Shown: in pieces, positions 47,036-55,486 of the stretch
How the letters are laid out: each line of letters begins with the position of its first letter
How positions within the stretch are numbered: position 1 is the stretch's first letter
NCBI GenBank assembly: GCA_904846145.1
Contig: CAJGZL010000001.1
Location: 186,001 to 250,000 of the forward strand
DNA: 64,000 nt
DNA from: Psychrobacter immobilis
GTDB taxonomy: Bacteria > Pseudomonadota > Gammaproteobacteria > Pseudomonadales > Moraxellaceae
Reading direction: 5' to 3'
Notes under the pieces: generated by a model
Told to the model about the DNA's origin: nothing
Seen by the model: the letters and a program-made list of their open reading frames with translations, nothing else
The model's database searches: none
Program-made: the position numbers and the translations under genes

Positions 47036-49425
47036 TTCTCTAAGAATGCGGTATGGCTAAGAACCGCCTCAAGATGACGACCCAATACCAGCTCTGACTG
47101 ATAGTTATCTAAGGTGAGCTGCGCCTCATCCTCAGCATTCATACGCTCAGTCATCGTCTCGACCAAGCTGCGCTGCGTATCCATATATGTGTTCACTTTG
47201 CTAAATAATGCTGCCCAGTTGAGATCTATGGTATTACTCACCGCTGCAAAGAATGCTTCTTCAGATCCTTTATGAACTGGTAAAAAGAAGCGTGTCGCAT
47301 TGACATTTAAAAAATGGTAAGGCGAGAGACCATCAGCTTTTAGATGTGCAGGATCTGCAGGCTCCATATTTAATTGCGCATTGTCCCAATCGATACAGCT
47401 TTTTATAATGCCATGATAATACGACCAATGACCCTTTGCAGAAACACCGAACATCATTTTCATCAAAGAGATAAAAGTATAATCGCGCAGCTCAGCTGGA
47501 TCATTGTGATAGCGGTTGATCAGCTCTTCTTTTTTGAGACGCGCATATTTTTTTGCTTGTGACTGCACAGCAGCACGGCGTGCCACATTGACCAATCCTA
47601 CAGTTTGATTGTAGTCTTTGAGCTGTTCTAAGTAGACAGCAGCATATTTATAGCGAGTCACCGATACCTTGAGATAAAAATAGTCTGGGTCATCCCAAAA
47701 TGGGAAGTCCAAAATCTGTACACGAGTGCGAATGGTTATGCTCTGATTTGGGATATGACGGATCACAATCGGCTCAAGGACACGATATTGATCCGCTTCA
47801 AAATCATCATCACTGGTATCTTGTATAAATTGACAAGAGACGTCAGCATCCAAAAAATAGCCCTTTTCACTCTGCGCATCCGTCAGCCTTATAGTCACCT
47901 CTGCTTCATAGATATGATCTGTATCTTCATAGTCTTTTTCTAATACTTTTCTAGTATTAGAAAAGACACTTTCAAAGGCCTCATAACTGGGAAGCGGCTC
48001 TGCGGGATCTACTACATAATTCTCAGCGATATATCGCGCTTGAGTCTCAGTCTCGAACTTTTCAATCTCATTGAATAAAGGTATAAAAGGATTGCGCATT
48101 CTGGGTGCCCAAACAGCGCCAATCTCATCTAAATAATGCGTTACCTCTATAGGCACGAAAGCTTCAAATGACACGGCCGTCGTTGCAAAGTCAGTATCTA
48201 TCCCTTGTGTGCGATACTCTCGCATCGAAGCACTGCTCGCCATGGACGCTGAGATCGTGGTTGAGGCGTTTTTCTCTGACATCTCAAGCAGTGTTGCCTC
48301 TACCATTGAGCGTTTTTCGCCTTTTGATACATCGCGTGAGTAGGCCTGCTCGCTCATGGTCTGGCCAAGATTAGAGCCATAATCATAGAGTGTGCCAAGC
48401 TTTTCTTTTATTTTACTTGAGACCAGCTGACTGCTGGCTGAGCGGCTACCGCGCTCACTGGTATCTATACTCATTCGTTGGTTGTCAATGGACTGACTAC
48501 TACTATAAAACAGCTCGCTGTTGGGTGCGACTGAATCGACAGACAAAGGCCCGCGAAACTTTGGCTGTCCTAACACTAACTCAACGCGCTCATGACGCAA
48601 AAACGCCCACTCACGGCTATCGACAATTACTGAGTCATCGACGCTCTGCATGTCAGATGGGATCATGCCACTTGACTTGACCATATCAGCAATCCAATCA
48701 CGCATTGCATTTGCTTGCTCTTTGACAGCATCCTTAAAGTTGTCTGATACTTTCATATCCGATACTTCTTCTAGGATACTATCAGCCAATTGCGTTTCGA
48801 TAACGCTGGGCTTAGCTTGGCGCACGCTTGATGATTTTAAGATCTCGCCCAATTTTTCACTGGGTGATAAATTCGCGATATCCATTTTAAAATCACCGTT
48901 TTTTTCGATCAGTTTGCCAGAGTCGACCAGCCACTTGATGACGTAATTTGGGGTTTTCATAGTGTTTAAGATTAAAGCATTACTGTCTGCCAATCGGCTA
49001 TCAAATTCAGGCTTATTGGCACTGACTTTCAGCGATAATACTTCGACCTCTGAATCACTTAATTCGCGTAAGTTCTGTAAAATAGTGATAGGTGCTGAAC
49101 TCGCATTTATCACTCGGGTGTTCATGACTGTGGGTACACCTGATGTAATGACACGATTTGAATCAAAAGCGATATCTGCTGGATTGACAAAGACACTAGG
49201 CGTAGCTTCCCATTCGTTTTTTTGAATTTGTATGTTTTCTAATAGTTGATAAGCATCATTTACTTTGAGTAAATGTCGGCGAGCCACAGTCCTGATACGT
49301 GAATAAGTTAAAGGACCGAGCCTTGGGATCAAGGTATAGGTTTCGTACTTGGAGACGATCTTGTTGGGTTGGGCAAGCTCTGTAGGTAATGCGCTTGTAG
49401 GTATAGTGACATGAATATTTGGCAT
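47032..49425 (-). CDS. Unrecognised 797-residue protein coupled to the PhoD-like gene
   Basis: I do not recognise this protein. It has no signal peptide or transmembrane helix. It starts with a beta-rich region (NIHVTIPTSALPTEL ... YTLIPRLGPLTYSRIRTVARRHLLK). A middle part (about 240-430) is rich in Ser, Met and charged residues and probably helical (MAASMREYRTQG-like repeats of small residues). An acidic beta region follows (about 470-610: EAEVTIRLTDAQSEKGYFLDADVSCQF). A C-terminal domain over about 640-797 contains MMFGVSAKGHWSYYHGIIKSCIDWDN and FFLPVHKGSEEAFF. The stop overlaps the start of the downstream phosphatase gene by 4 bp, so the two likely form a functional pair, possibly a complex. 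Location beside tRNA genes is consistent with acquisition by transfer, but its base composition is not obviously foreign. Confidence 0.7.
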   Translation of the reverse strand: MPNIHVTIPTSALPTELAQPNKIVSKYETYTLIPRLGPLTYSRIRTVARRHLLKVNDAYQLLENIQIQKNEWEATPSVFVNPADIAFDSNRVITSGVPTVMNTRVINASSAPITILQNLRELSDSEVEVLSLKVSANKPEFDSRLADSNALILNTMKTPNYVIKWLVDSGKLIEKNGDFKMDIANLSPSEKLGEILKSSSVRQAKPSVIETQLADSILEEVSDMKVSDNFKDAVKEQANAMRDWIADMVKSSGMIPSDMQSVDDSVIVDSREWAFLRHERVELVLGQPKFRGPLSVDSVAPNSELFYSSSQSIDNQRMSIDTSERGSRSASSQLVSSKIKEKLGTLYDYGSNLGQTMSEQAYSRDVSKGEKRSMVEATLLEMSEKNASTTISASMASSASMREYRTQGIDTDFATTAVSFEAFVPIEVTHYLDEIGAVWAPRMRNPFIPLFNEIEKFETETQARYIAENYVVDPAEPLPSYEAFESVFSNTRKVLEKDYEDTDHIYEAEVTIRLTDAQSEKGYFLDADVSCQFIQDTSDDDFEADQYRVLEPIVIRHIPNQSITIRTRVQILDFPFWDDPDYFYLKVSVTRYKYAAVYLEQLKDYNQTVGLVNVARRAAVQSQAKKYARLKKEELINRYHNDPAELRDYTFISLMKMMFGVSAKGHWSYYHGIIKSCIDWDNAQLNMEPADPAHLKADGLSPYHFLNVNATRFFLPVHKGSEEAFFAAVSNTIDLNWAALFSKVNTYMDTQRSLVETMTERMNAEDEAQLTLDNYQSELVLGRHLEAVLSHTAFLEK

Positions 49426-49852
49426 CAGAAAATTCCTTTTATAAGATGAGACAAGGTATAGGCTATACTTACGCCATATACTTGTCTGCCGACATAAAAT
49501 GTCGCTTAGATAAAAGCAATCTGTCGGTGTTGACCACCTTCATCACAGCTTCGGATTGAATATTCTTCCCTCATCATGCTATTAAGTCGATGAATAGCAC
49601 TAAGTCGATAAATAGTAATAAGTCGATGATATTCAATATATTTATATATATGAATATAACCTACTTTTAGGTAGATTAACAATATTATTTATAATTTTGA
49701 TACAGCACAGGATAAAGTTATTTGAGATTAACTTGACTTAAAGGAGTTTCAGGATGATATGAATAGACTACAGATATATCGTCTTTATTGGTATATTTGA
49801 AGATGTTAGAGTTCTTAGATTAGGTATAGGTGATTGTCATCATTTGGTTTAC
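49426..49852. other. Intergenic region upstream of the unknown-protein/phosphatase unit
   Basis: About 430 bp, very AT-rich toward 49850. It includes the 18-bp tandem repeat listed separately. It should hold the promoter of the two-gene unit, but none is clear. No copy of a tRNA 3' end is visible here. Confidence 0.4.
49583..49636. repeat. Short tandem repeat, three 18-bp units
   Basis: TAAGTCGATGAATAGCAC, TAAGTCGATAAATAGTAA and TAAGTCGATGATATTCAA follow one another without spacers. The first nine bases are identical in all three. Confidence 0.8.
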
Positions 49853-50332
49853 CTATAACTCATCGCAACTAGGCCAGTATCCATTATCACAAGATTTGCT
49901 ATACCACTCTTGCGATTTAATTTTATCTTGCTTCACCCCTCTACCCTCAAAGTACATCAAACCAAGACTGTTTTGCGCTTCAGCGACTCCTTGATTTGCC
50001 GCCTTTAGATACCACTCTGCCGCTTTTGCGTCATCTAGTTCAAAACCTTCACCGTTCTCAAACATGTGACCTATGTTATTTTGCGCTCCAGAATAACCTT
50101 GAGCAGCAGCTTGCCGATATAGCTCGATGGTTTTTAGATAGTCTTGAGGAACGCCTTTGCCTTCATAACCGGTGCGATACATATAGCCAAGTGTAGCTTG
50201 AGCAGTCGCCAGTCCTTTATTGGCTGCTATATCCACAAGTGGAAAGCTTACTGCTCCAGCTGATAACGTCAACCCAGATGACAATGCTATAATTATCAAT
50301 TTAGAAATTAACGTTTTTTTCAGTAGTTGCAT
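49853..50332 (-). CDS. Secreted Sel1-like repeat protein
   Basis: A 159-residue exported protein. The signal peptide runs through KLIIIALSSGLTLSAGAVSF. Three to four Sel1 (TPR-like) repeats follow: GLATAQATLGYMYRTGYEGKGVPQDYLKTIELYRQAA, GYSGAQNNIGHMFENGEGFELDDAKAAEWYLKAA and GVAEAQNSLGLMYFEGRGVKQDKIKSQEWYSKSC. The C-terminal CDNGYWPSCDEL has a cysteine pair. Sel1 proteins are scaffolds; the periplasmic partner is unknown. It is a single gene upstream (in chromosome order) of the two-gene unit, with its own start and no shared promoter visible. Confidence 0.85.
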   Translation of the reverse strand: MQLLKKTLISKLIIIALSSGLTLSAGAVSFPLVDIAANKGLATAQATLGYMYRTGYEGKGVPQDYLKTIELYRQAAAQGYSGAQNNIGHMFENGEGFELDDAKAAEWYLKAANQGVAEAQNSLGLMYFEGRGVKQDKIKSQEWYSKSCDNGYWPSCDEL

Positions 50333-50398
50333 AGTTATTATTCCTCAAAAAATAAAACAGTCATTGACAATTTATTAGCTCAATTTTACCTATTCATC

Positions 50399-51640
50399 CT
50401 AATGTGAATGCCATAACCCCTCAACATTCACAGCCCCAGCATCAATAACAGGGTAATCGGCAAAACGTAATCGATAACCGCCACTATTATCAGCACTTAT
50501 CTCGCAAGTCGCCCCAAGCGGAAAGCTTTGCTTTTGTGCAATATGCCCAAAGCACATACCGTTATAGATAGGCAATCCTGTCAGCTCATGCAAGTTTTGA
50601 ATGACGATAGAGATATCATAGCGCGCGTCATAGCTGTCCTCACCTGTACCCGTAATCGCGCCGAATACTATCGCTTGCTGATCTTTGAACACGCCTGCTA
50701 AGTACAAATCATAAAGCATACGCTCGATGCGATAAGTCTGCTCACCGACGTCCTCTAAGAACACAATTCCGCCTTTGATACGTGGCAAATACGGACTACC
50801 TGCCAGCGCTGATACCACACTGAGATTACCACCCCAAATCGTGCCCGTAATGGTTTGTGTGGCGTTAGTCGTTAATATGGTAGGTAGTTTTTCACTCGTA
50901 AGCGCAGCGCTGGCAACATCGATAGTGAGGTTCGGATCAGTCAGGGCTTTGGCAAACTGCCGACAGCTGACTTGATCAGGATTGTTTTTGCCAAACTCGC
51001 TATACAGCATCGGCGCGGCAAGTGAGCTCATATTCCCTTGCGCCAGTAGCGCACACTGAATAGCGGTGACATCGCTAAATCCTGCCAGTATCGTTCCGCG
51101 CTCGGTCATAATGCGACCAAGCGTTTGCCAATCAATCAGCGGCAAAATGCGCATAGCGCCATAACCGCCGCGCACCCCTAATAACAGCTTGGGCGCAGCG
51201 ATAGCGCCCGTAGCGATATTCTGTAGATCACTGGCGCGTTGGCTATCAGTACCTGCAAAGCGCAAATACTGACGCTCAGTAACCGCTGGATTGTTAACTT
51301 TAAATCCCGAGCAAGCCATACGTTGTAGAGCTAACTGATTGCGGGTATTACTAGCACCAACATTGGAGCTGGCAAATAGGTGCGTCTCGATAGTAGGCGT
51401 TATGCAATTGGCTTGAGGATTGGTATCTCTAGCATTAGACGTTATGAATTGATTATTATCTAGATCAGAGGTTGGCAGATCATCTTTGGTCAGTTGCGCA
51501 TCGTTTCTGTTTTGCTCAGCAGTATCAGTATTTAATAGTGCTTGGGCGATACTTTGGCTGGCAAGTAAGCTGGCGCTTGCCCCTACTCCCACCTTGCACA
51601 AAAACCGTCGGCGACTAAGCCTATCCGTCCTATTTTTCAT
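50399..51640 (-). CDS. LD-carboxypeptidase (peptidase S66), Tat-exported
   Basis: A protein of about 413 residues from the ATG at 51640 (MKNRTDRLSRRRFL), which has a better-placed AGGTAG ribosome-binding site than the ATG at 51655. The leader SRRRFLCKVGVGASASLLASQSIAQA is a twin-arginine signal. The S66 fold follows: RGGYGAMRILPLIDW, nucleophile serine in LAGFSDVTAIQ, then FLEDVGEQTYRIERML and CFGHIAQKQSFPLG with the catalytic Glu and His. S66 enzymes cut the L-Lys/meso-DAP to D-Ala bond in murein tetrapeptides. Well-studied LdcA is cytoplasmic and recycles peptides, so Tat export implies periplasmic action on murein or released peptides. An N-terminal linker of about 60 Asn/Asp/Thr-rich residues precedes the enzyme. 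Confidence 0.88.
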   Translation of the reverse strand: MKNRTDRLSRRRFLCKVGVGASASLLASQSIAQALLNTDTAEQNRNDAQLTKDDLPTSDLDNNQFITSNARDTNPQANCITPTIETHLFASSNVGASNTRNQLALQRMACSGFKVNNPAVTERQYLRFAGTDSQRASDLQNIATGAIAAPKLLLGVRGGYGAMRILPLIDWQTLGRIMTERGTILAGFSDVTAIQCALLAQGNMSSLAAPMLYSEFGKNNPDQVSCRQFAKALTDPNLTIDVASAALTSEKLPTILTTNATQTITGTIWGGNLSVVSALAGSPYLPRIKGGIVFLEDVGEQTYRIERMLYDLYLAGVFKDQQAIVFGAITGTGEDSYDARYDISIVIQNLHELTGLPIYNGMCFGHIAQKQSFPLGATCEISADNSGGYRLRFADYPVIDAGAVNVEGLWHSH

Positions 51641-51892
51641 CACTCTACCTTTCATTTGATTTTAAGCGCTCATCACAGACTATACAGCCCCTAGTCTTAC
51701 TTCAAAGCTTGTCATTGCCTTAAATAAAACGATACATAATACCTTATCAGCTTGTTTGGCGCATGCTGTTACTCTTGCTATAGTAGTTAAACGTGAATGG
51801 CAGCTGAGTATTAGTAATAATCAGATATAAATAGTAGCTAAGCGTAAACAGCATTAAAGTATAATGTTTTATAATAACAAGGATGATAAAAA

Positions 51893-52444
51893 ATGACTGA
51901 TATCGATGAAAACAAAGAAAAAGATGAAAAAGGCCTTTTAGATAGCCTAAAGCTGATTGTCAGCAAAGAGAGTAAAATTAATGATCAACTTAATAATGGT
52001 AAAGGCTTGCAACGTTATGCTAAGGATCTGCTATTACTATTCAGTTTAGCCAAAGATTATTATCAAGGTAATTACCGCGACGTCCCTTATAAGACTATCT
52101 CCGCAGCCGTTGTGGGCTTACTCTATGTCATTAACCCGATCGATATCATTCCTGACTTTATTCCCTTTATTGGTCAAGTGGATGACGCTTTGGTATTGGG
52201 GTTCTGTCTCAAGTTAATTGAAAAGGACTTACTTAAGTATAAAAACTGGAAGGATGGGCAAACCGAAGATAAGCAGTCAAAGAATAAAGCCAATAGCGCA
52301 ACCGGCGATGAGCAAGATAACAGCAAAGCTGATAATGATGATGACAAGGAAGCTGACGACGAGAAGACCAATAGTGATGATGAAGATAAAAAAATAGTAT
52401 CAGAGGTAGATAGTAATGATGAAGATTCAAAGTCTAAAACTTAA
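51893..52444 (+). CDS. DUF1232 (YkvA-like) membrane protein with acidic tail
   Basis: A 183-residue protein. The DUF1232 core covers about 40-120: YAKDLLLLFSLAKDYYQGNYRDVPYKTISAAVVGLLYVINPIDIIPDFIPFIGQVDDALVLGFCL, with the family PxDxIPDFxPxxGxxDD motif. At least one transmembrane helix is in this region. The N-terminus is charged, and the last 60 residues are extremely acidic and lysine-rich (DDDDKEADDEKTNSDDEDKK-like), probably disordered. Function of DUF1232 is unknown. A terminator follows. Confidence 0.85.
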   Translation: MTDIDENKEKDEKGLLDSLKLIVSKESKINDQLNNGKGLQRYAKDLLLLFSLAKDYYQGNYRDVPYKTISAAVVGLLYVINPIDIIPDFIPFIGQVDDALVLGFCLKLIEKDLLKYKNWKDGQTEDKQSKNKANSATGDEQDNSKADNDDDKEADDEKTNSDDEDKKIVSEVDSNDEDSKSKT

Positions 52445-52462
52445 ATAACCGTTAGCTTTAAC

Positions 52463-52504
52463 AAAAAACACGGTCAGAAAATATTTTCTTTGACCGTGTT
52501 TTTG
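52463..52504. terminator. Terminator after the DUF1232 gene
   Basis: AAAACACGGTCA and TGACCGTGTTTT (with GAAAATATTTTC completing the inner stem) form a near-perfect hairpin followed by TTTTTGC. A-residues on the left let it act for the convergent gene too. Confidence 0.88.
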
Positions 52505-52577
52505 CTTATATAGTTTTGAAATAGCGTATTTGACAGTTTCGCCCCAACAAGTATTCAACATTAATAAAAAAGGCTTA

Positions 52578-52871
52578 TCAAATCAATGACTTTTCTGGTT
52601 TTAAGCCAAATGAGAATACAAAAGTCGCCACAATGCTATTAATAATAATAAACATCAAGTCCAGCTGAATATGACCCAACATATAACGCCCAATCATCCA
52701 TGAGATAATCAACATAATAATAAAAAACCCACCTAGATACCCTAAAATAGCAGGATGCTTTAGAGTATAAGGCGTGTCAGACTCAGGCTGCTTGTTTAAT
52801 ACATGAGTGCGGATAGCCCAACCTGCGGCATAAGATAAGCCGCCTAATATGACATAACTCAAAAAATTCAT
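52578..52871 (-). CDS. Small inner-membrane protein, unknown
   Basis: A 97-residue protein with three hydrophobic helices (FLSYVILGGLSYAAGWAI, AILGYLGGFFIIMLIISWMI and LDLMFIIINSIVATFVFSFGL) joined by short loops. I recognise no family. It is separated from the downstream (in chromosome order) lipoprotein gene by about 57 bp on the same strand, so the two may be one unit. Confidence 0.65.
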   Translation of the reverse strand: MNFLSYVILGGLSYAAGWAIRTHVLNKQPESDTPYTLKHPAILGYLGGFFIIMLIISWMIGRYMLGHIQLDLMFIIINSIVATFVFSFGLKPEKSLI

Positions 52872-52928
52872 AGCTGTTGACTCTTATAATGCTTTTACTT
52901 TTATAGGGCGTTGTTATCTTTTTATGGA

Positions 52929-53516
52929 TCAAATACTCTCATTGACGTTGTCGATGACTATATTGGCATGCGGATTAGCCAAGATATCAGTGTTAACCTC
53001 ATCACACTCAACCCGATAAATAGTATTCGCGCCTTTATAAATATAAGATAAATATTCACTATCTAATAAAGGGTCTATATTAGCATAGACGGGCTTGACG
53101 TGAGCCAATACTAACACTCGATCAGGACGCGCGATTACCCCATCGACATTATCTGGATCGATAGAAAAGAACTTTGGAATCTCGCTATTATCGACCAGTT
53201 CTAATTCCTCTGGATCATCCCAAACTCGATTAGCGCTAGCCGGCTCTTTCATTTGCATGACCCACGCACCTTGTTGCTCACTGACTTTGATCTGTGCAGG
53301 CTCATCAAAGCTGACGGTATAGCAGCCCTCAAAGATGGACAAATCAACGGCAGCGGCAACTTCAGTCTCAGCGACGCTGTCGGTATTATTACAGGCACTC
53401 AGTGACAACATGCTACCAACAATAGCCGTTAGTATAAACATTTTTAGTTTGCTATTTTGAGAAGGTTTTTGGCAAGCAACTTTTGAGCGTATAGGCATAA
53501 GGTAGTCATCCTGCAT
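52929..53516 (-). CDS. Lipoprotein, unknown function
   Basis: A 195-residue protein whose lipobox SMLSLSACNN places the lipidated cysteine at residue 42. An internal Met at residue 26 (MFILTAIVGSMLSLSAC) would give a normal 16-residue leader and may be the real start. The mature part is about 150 residues, acidic and beta-rich, with GCYTVSFDEPAQIKVSEQQGAWVMQMKEP, PDRVLVLAHVKPVYANIDP and a terminal IYRVECDEVN. No family is recognised. Confidence 0.65.
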   Translation of the reverse strand: MQDDYLMPIRSKVACQKPSQNSKLKMFILTAIVGSMLSLSACNNTDSVAETEVAAAVDLSIFEGCYTVSFDEPAQIKVSEQQGAWVMQMKEPASANRVWDDPEELELVDNSEIPKFFSIDPDNVDGVIARPDRVLVLAHVKPVYANIDPLLDSEYLSYIYKGANTIYRVECDEVNTDILANPHANIVIDNVNESI

Positions 53517-53770
53517 TAAAAATAAAATGGTAGTAATATTTTAGCAGATATTAGCCGCATTTCTGTTTTGATATGTGCGCTTGAAACTTCCTGTTTTATA
53601 TTTCATTCTTGACTGTATTTATTATCATCAACTTGGTTTAATTTGCTACACTACTTGTTACACTAAGCGGTATAAAATAGCGCTTCAACGGTCATGCCAG
53701 AAATAGCGGGTCTCAATAAAATCAGTGCTATCCTTAAACTAAAATATCTAGCCTTTATCAATGAGCTTTT

Positions 53771-55420
53771 ATGTCAGAAAACGTTATGTCAGAGAACTTA
53801 AATAACAATCACACAACTGATCCTATGACAGCAAAACCAAATGTGACCATCGCTTACACCGATGGCGCCTGTAAGGGTAATCCTGGCGCTGGTGGTTGGG
53901 GCGCGCATCTTATATTTAGTGATGGCAGCAGTCAAGACTTGTATGGTGGAGAGCCAGAGACGACCAATAATCGTATGGAGCTGATGGGGGCAATCTCCGC
54001 CCTCAAACATAGTCCTCAGGATATCAAAATAGAGCTATGGACGGATTCAAGCTACGTCAAAAACGGCATTAATGAGTGGATTGCTAATTGGAAAAAGCGT
54101 GGCTGGAAAACGGCGAGTAAAAAGAGTGTTGCCAATCAAGATTTGTGGCAGCAACTAGATGCGCTAAATAACGCGCGTGATGTGGATTGGCATTGGGTCA
54201 AAGGCCATGCAGGACACGCTGGTAATGAAAAAGCCGATGAGCTGGCTAATTTAGGGGTCACGTCAAGTAGCGAGCGCGATAACAATAATACTATCAAAGA
54301 CGCTATTAAAAAAAAACAGCCTTTAGCGGTTGATGCTGATAATGATTGGCTAAGCTTTGACCCGCTAGGTCTTGATGACTTTGAGGATGAAGAGGCACAA
54401 GAACTAGAAGATACTGTTTTGTTAAACGACTCTGTCACTACAGAAAAAAGTTTGACCGTTGCAGCGAACCATAAGCCTTATGATACAACACCTATATCCG
54501 AGATGTCGACAACTAAGCCGATGAGTACCGATACGATGATTGCAAATACTACAACTTCAAATACTGTGATTTTAGACCCAGTGAATTCAGAACCTATGAT
54601 TTTAGACACTGTAAATACAGATAATGATCATCAAACAGGTCTACCAAAATTCGATGGTGATACCAGTCGCGCTAATCCACATTTTCGTCCCTTATTACCA
54701 AAGCCTATCCATCGCGGTGAGAATGATCGTCAGCTGATTATGGATACCGAAACCACAGGCTTAGATGCGCTCAAGGGCGATCGAGTGATTGAAGTGGGTA
54801 TCGTTGAGATGGTTGGGCGCAAATTTACGGGTGAGAAGCTGCATGTTTATATCAATCCGCAGCGTGGAATGGATGAAGAAGTCATAAGAATCCATGGTAT
54901 CTCAGAGGCTTTTTTGGCCGACAAGCCGACCTTTGATCAAGTGGCACAGTCACTTTATGAGTTTATGGATGGCAGCGAGATTATCGCTCATAACGCCTCT
55001 TTTGATATGAACTTTTTGACTATGGAATTTGATAAAGTGGGTATGAGCGACTTTGCACAGCGTGTACAAGTTACCGACTCACTCCTCATGGCCAAGCAGC
55101 AATACCCAGGACAGAAAAACACGCTTGATGCTTTAGTACGTCGTCTAGATGTCGGTAAGCAAGATCGTACCTTTCATGGCGCTTTACTAGATTCAGAGAT
55201 TTTGGCTGAGGTTTATCTGGCGATGACTGGTGGTCAGGTGACGCTAGCTATTGAAGAGGACGCGCAAAGCGATGGCGGTGCGACGACTCATGCCAACTTT
55301 GCCACCCTTGCCGCGTTATTATTGGAGTCGAGCAGTGATAACACGGCCCATCATGCTTGGTTTGCTAATTTGGCAACAGAACATCCTGAGATTGAAAATA
55401 AAATGTCGCAATGGGTCTAG
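53771..55420 (+). CDS. Ribonuclease HI / DNA polymerase III epsilon (DnaQ) fusion
   Basis: A 549-residue single frame joining two enzymes usually encoded by adjacent genes (rnhA and dnaQ). Residues about 24-165 are RNase HI with all four acidic catalytic residues: D31 in [12 protein letters not shown]70 in NNRMELMG, D92 in WTDSSYV, D156 in [10 protein letters not shown]. An acidic, Thr/Asn-rich linker spans about 170-310. Residues about 318-500 are the DnaQ 3'-5' exonuclease: D325/E327 in [28 protein letters not shown] and HGALLDSE. It would remove RNA from RNA-DNA hybrids and proofread replication. A DnaQ beta-clamp-binding element may lie in the linker or tail. I see no stop or frameshift at the junction, so the fusion looks genuine. 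Confidence 0.92.
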   Translation: MSENVMSENLNNNHTTDPMTAKPNVTIAYTDGACKGNPGAGGWGAHLIFSDGSSQDLYGGEPETTNNRMELMGAISALKHSPQDIKIELWTDSSYVKNGINEWIANWKKRGWKTASKKSVANQDLWQQLDALNNARDVDWHWVKGHAGHAGNEKADELANLGVTSSSERDNNNTIKDAIKKKQPLAVDADNDWLSFDPLGLDDFEDEEAQELEDTVLLNDSVTTEKSLTVAANHKPYDTTPISEMSTTKPMSTDTMIANTTTSNTVILDPVNSEPMILDTVNTDNDHQTGLPKFDGDTSRANPHFRPLLPKPIHRGENDRQLIMDTETTGLDALKGDRVIEVGIVEMVGRKFTGEKLHVYINPQRGMDEEVIRIHGISEAFLADKPTFDQVAQSLYEFMDGSEIIAHNASFDMNFLTMEFDKVGMSDFAQRVQVTDSLLMAKQQYPGQKNTLDALVRRLDVGKQDRTFHGALLDSEILAEVYLAMTGGQVTLAIEEDAQSDGGATTHANFATLAALLLESSSDNTAHHAWFANLATEHPEIENKMSQWV

Positions 55421-55486
55421 AGTCTAAATAATCTTACAATAATAATTTTTATACTTTTAGTTTGTCTCTTTTTAAGGAAGTTAATT

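Noticed and set aside
49583..49636. Tandem direct repeats that could suggest a CRISPR array
   Set aside because: Units are contiguous, without unique spacers, and only three copies are present; the same holds for 61437-61497. No cas genes occur in the window.
45026..49852. Integrase-type genomic island at the tRNA-Leu 3' end
   Set aside because: No integrase gene and no duplicated tRNA 3' end were found on the far side, so only proximity to the tRNAs can be claimed.
52174..52430. Low-complexity minus-strand frames opposite the DUF1232 acidic tail
   Set aside because: They mirror the GAT/GAA-rich repeats of the real gene and have Ser/Leu- or His/Tyr-rich nonsense composition.
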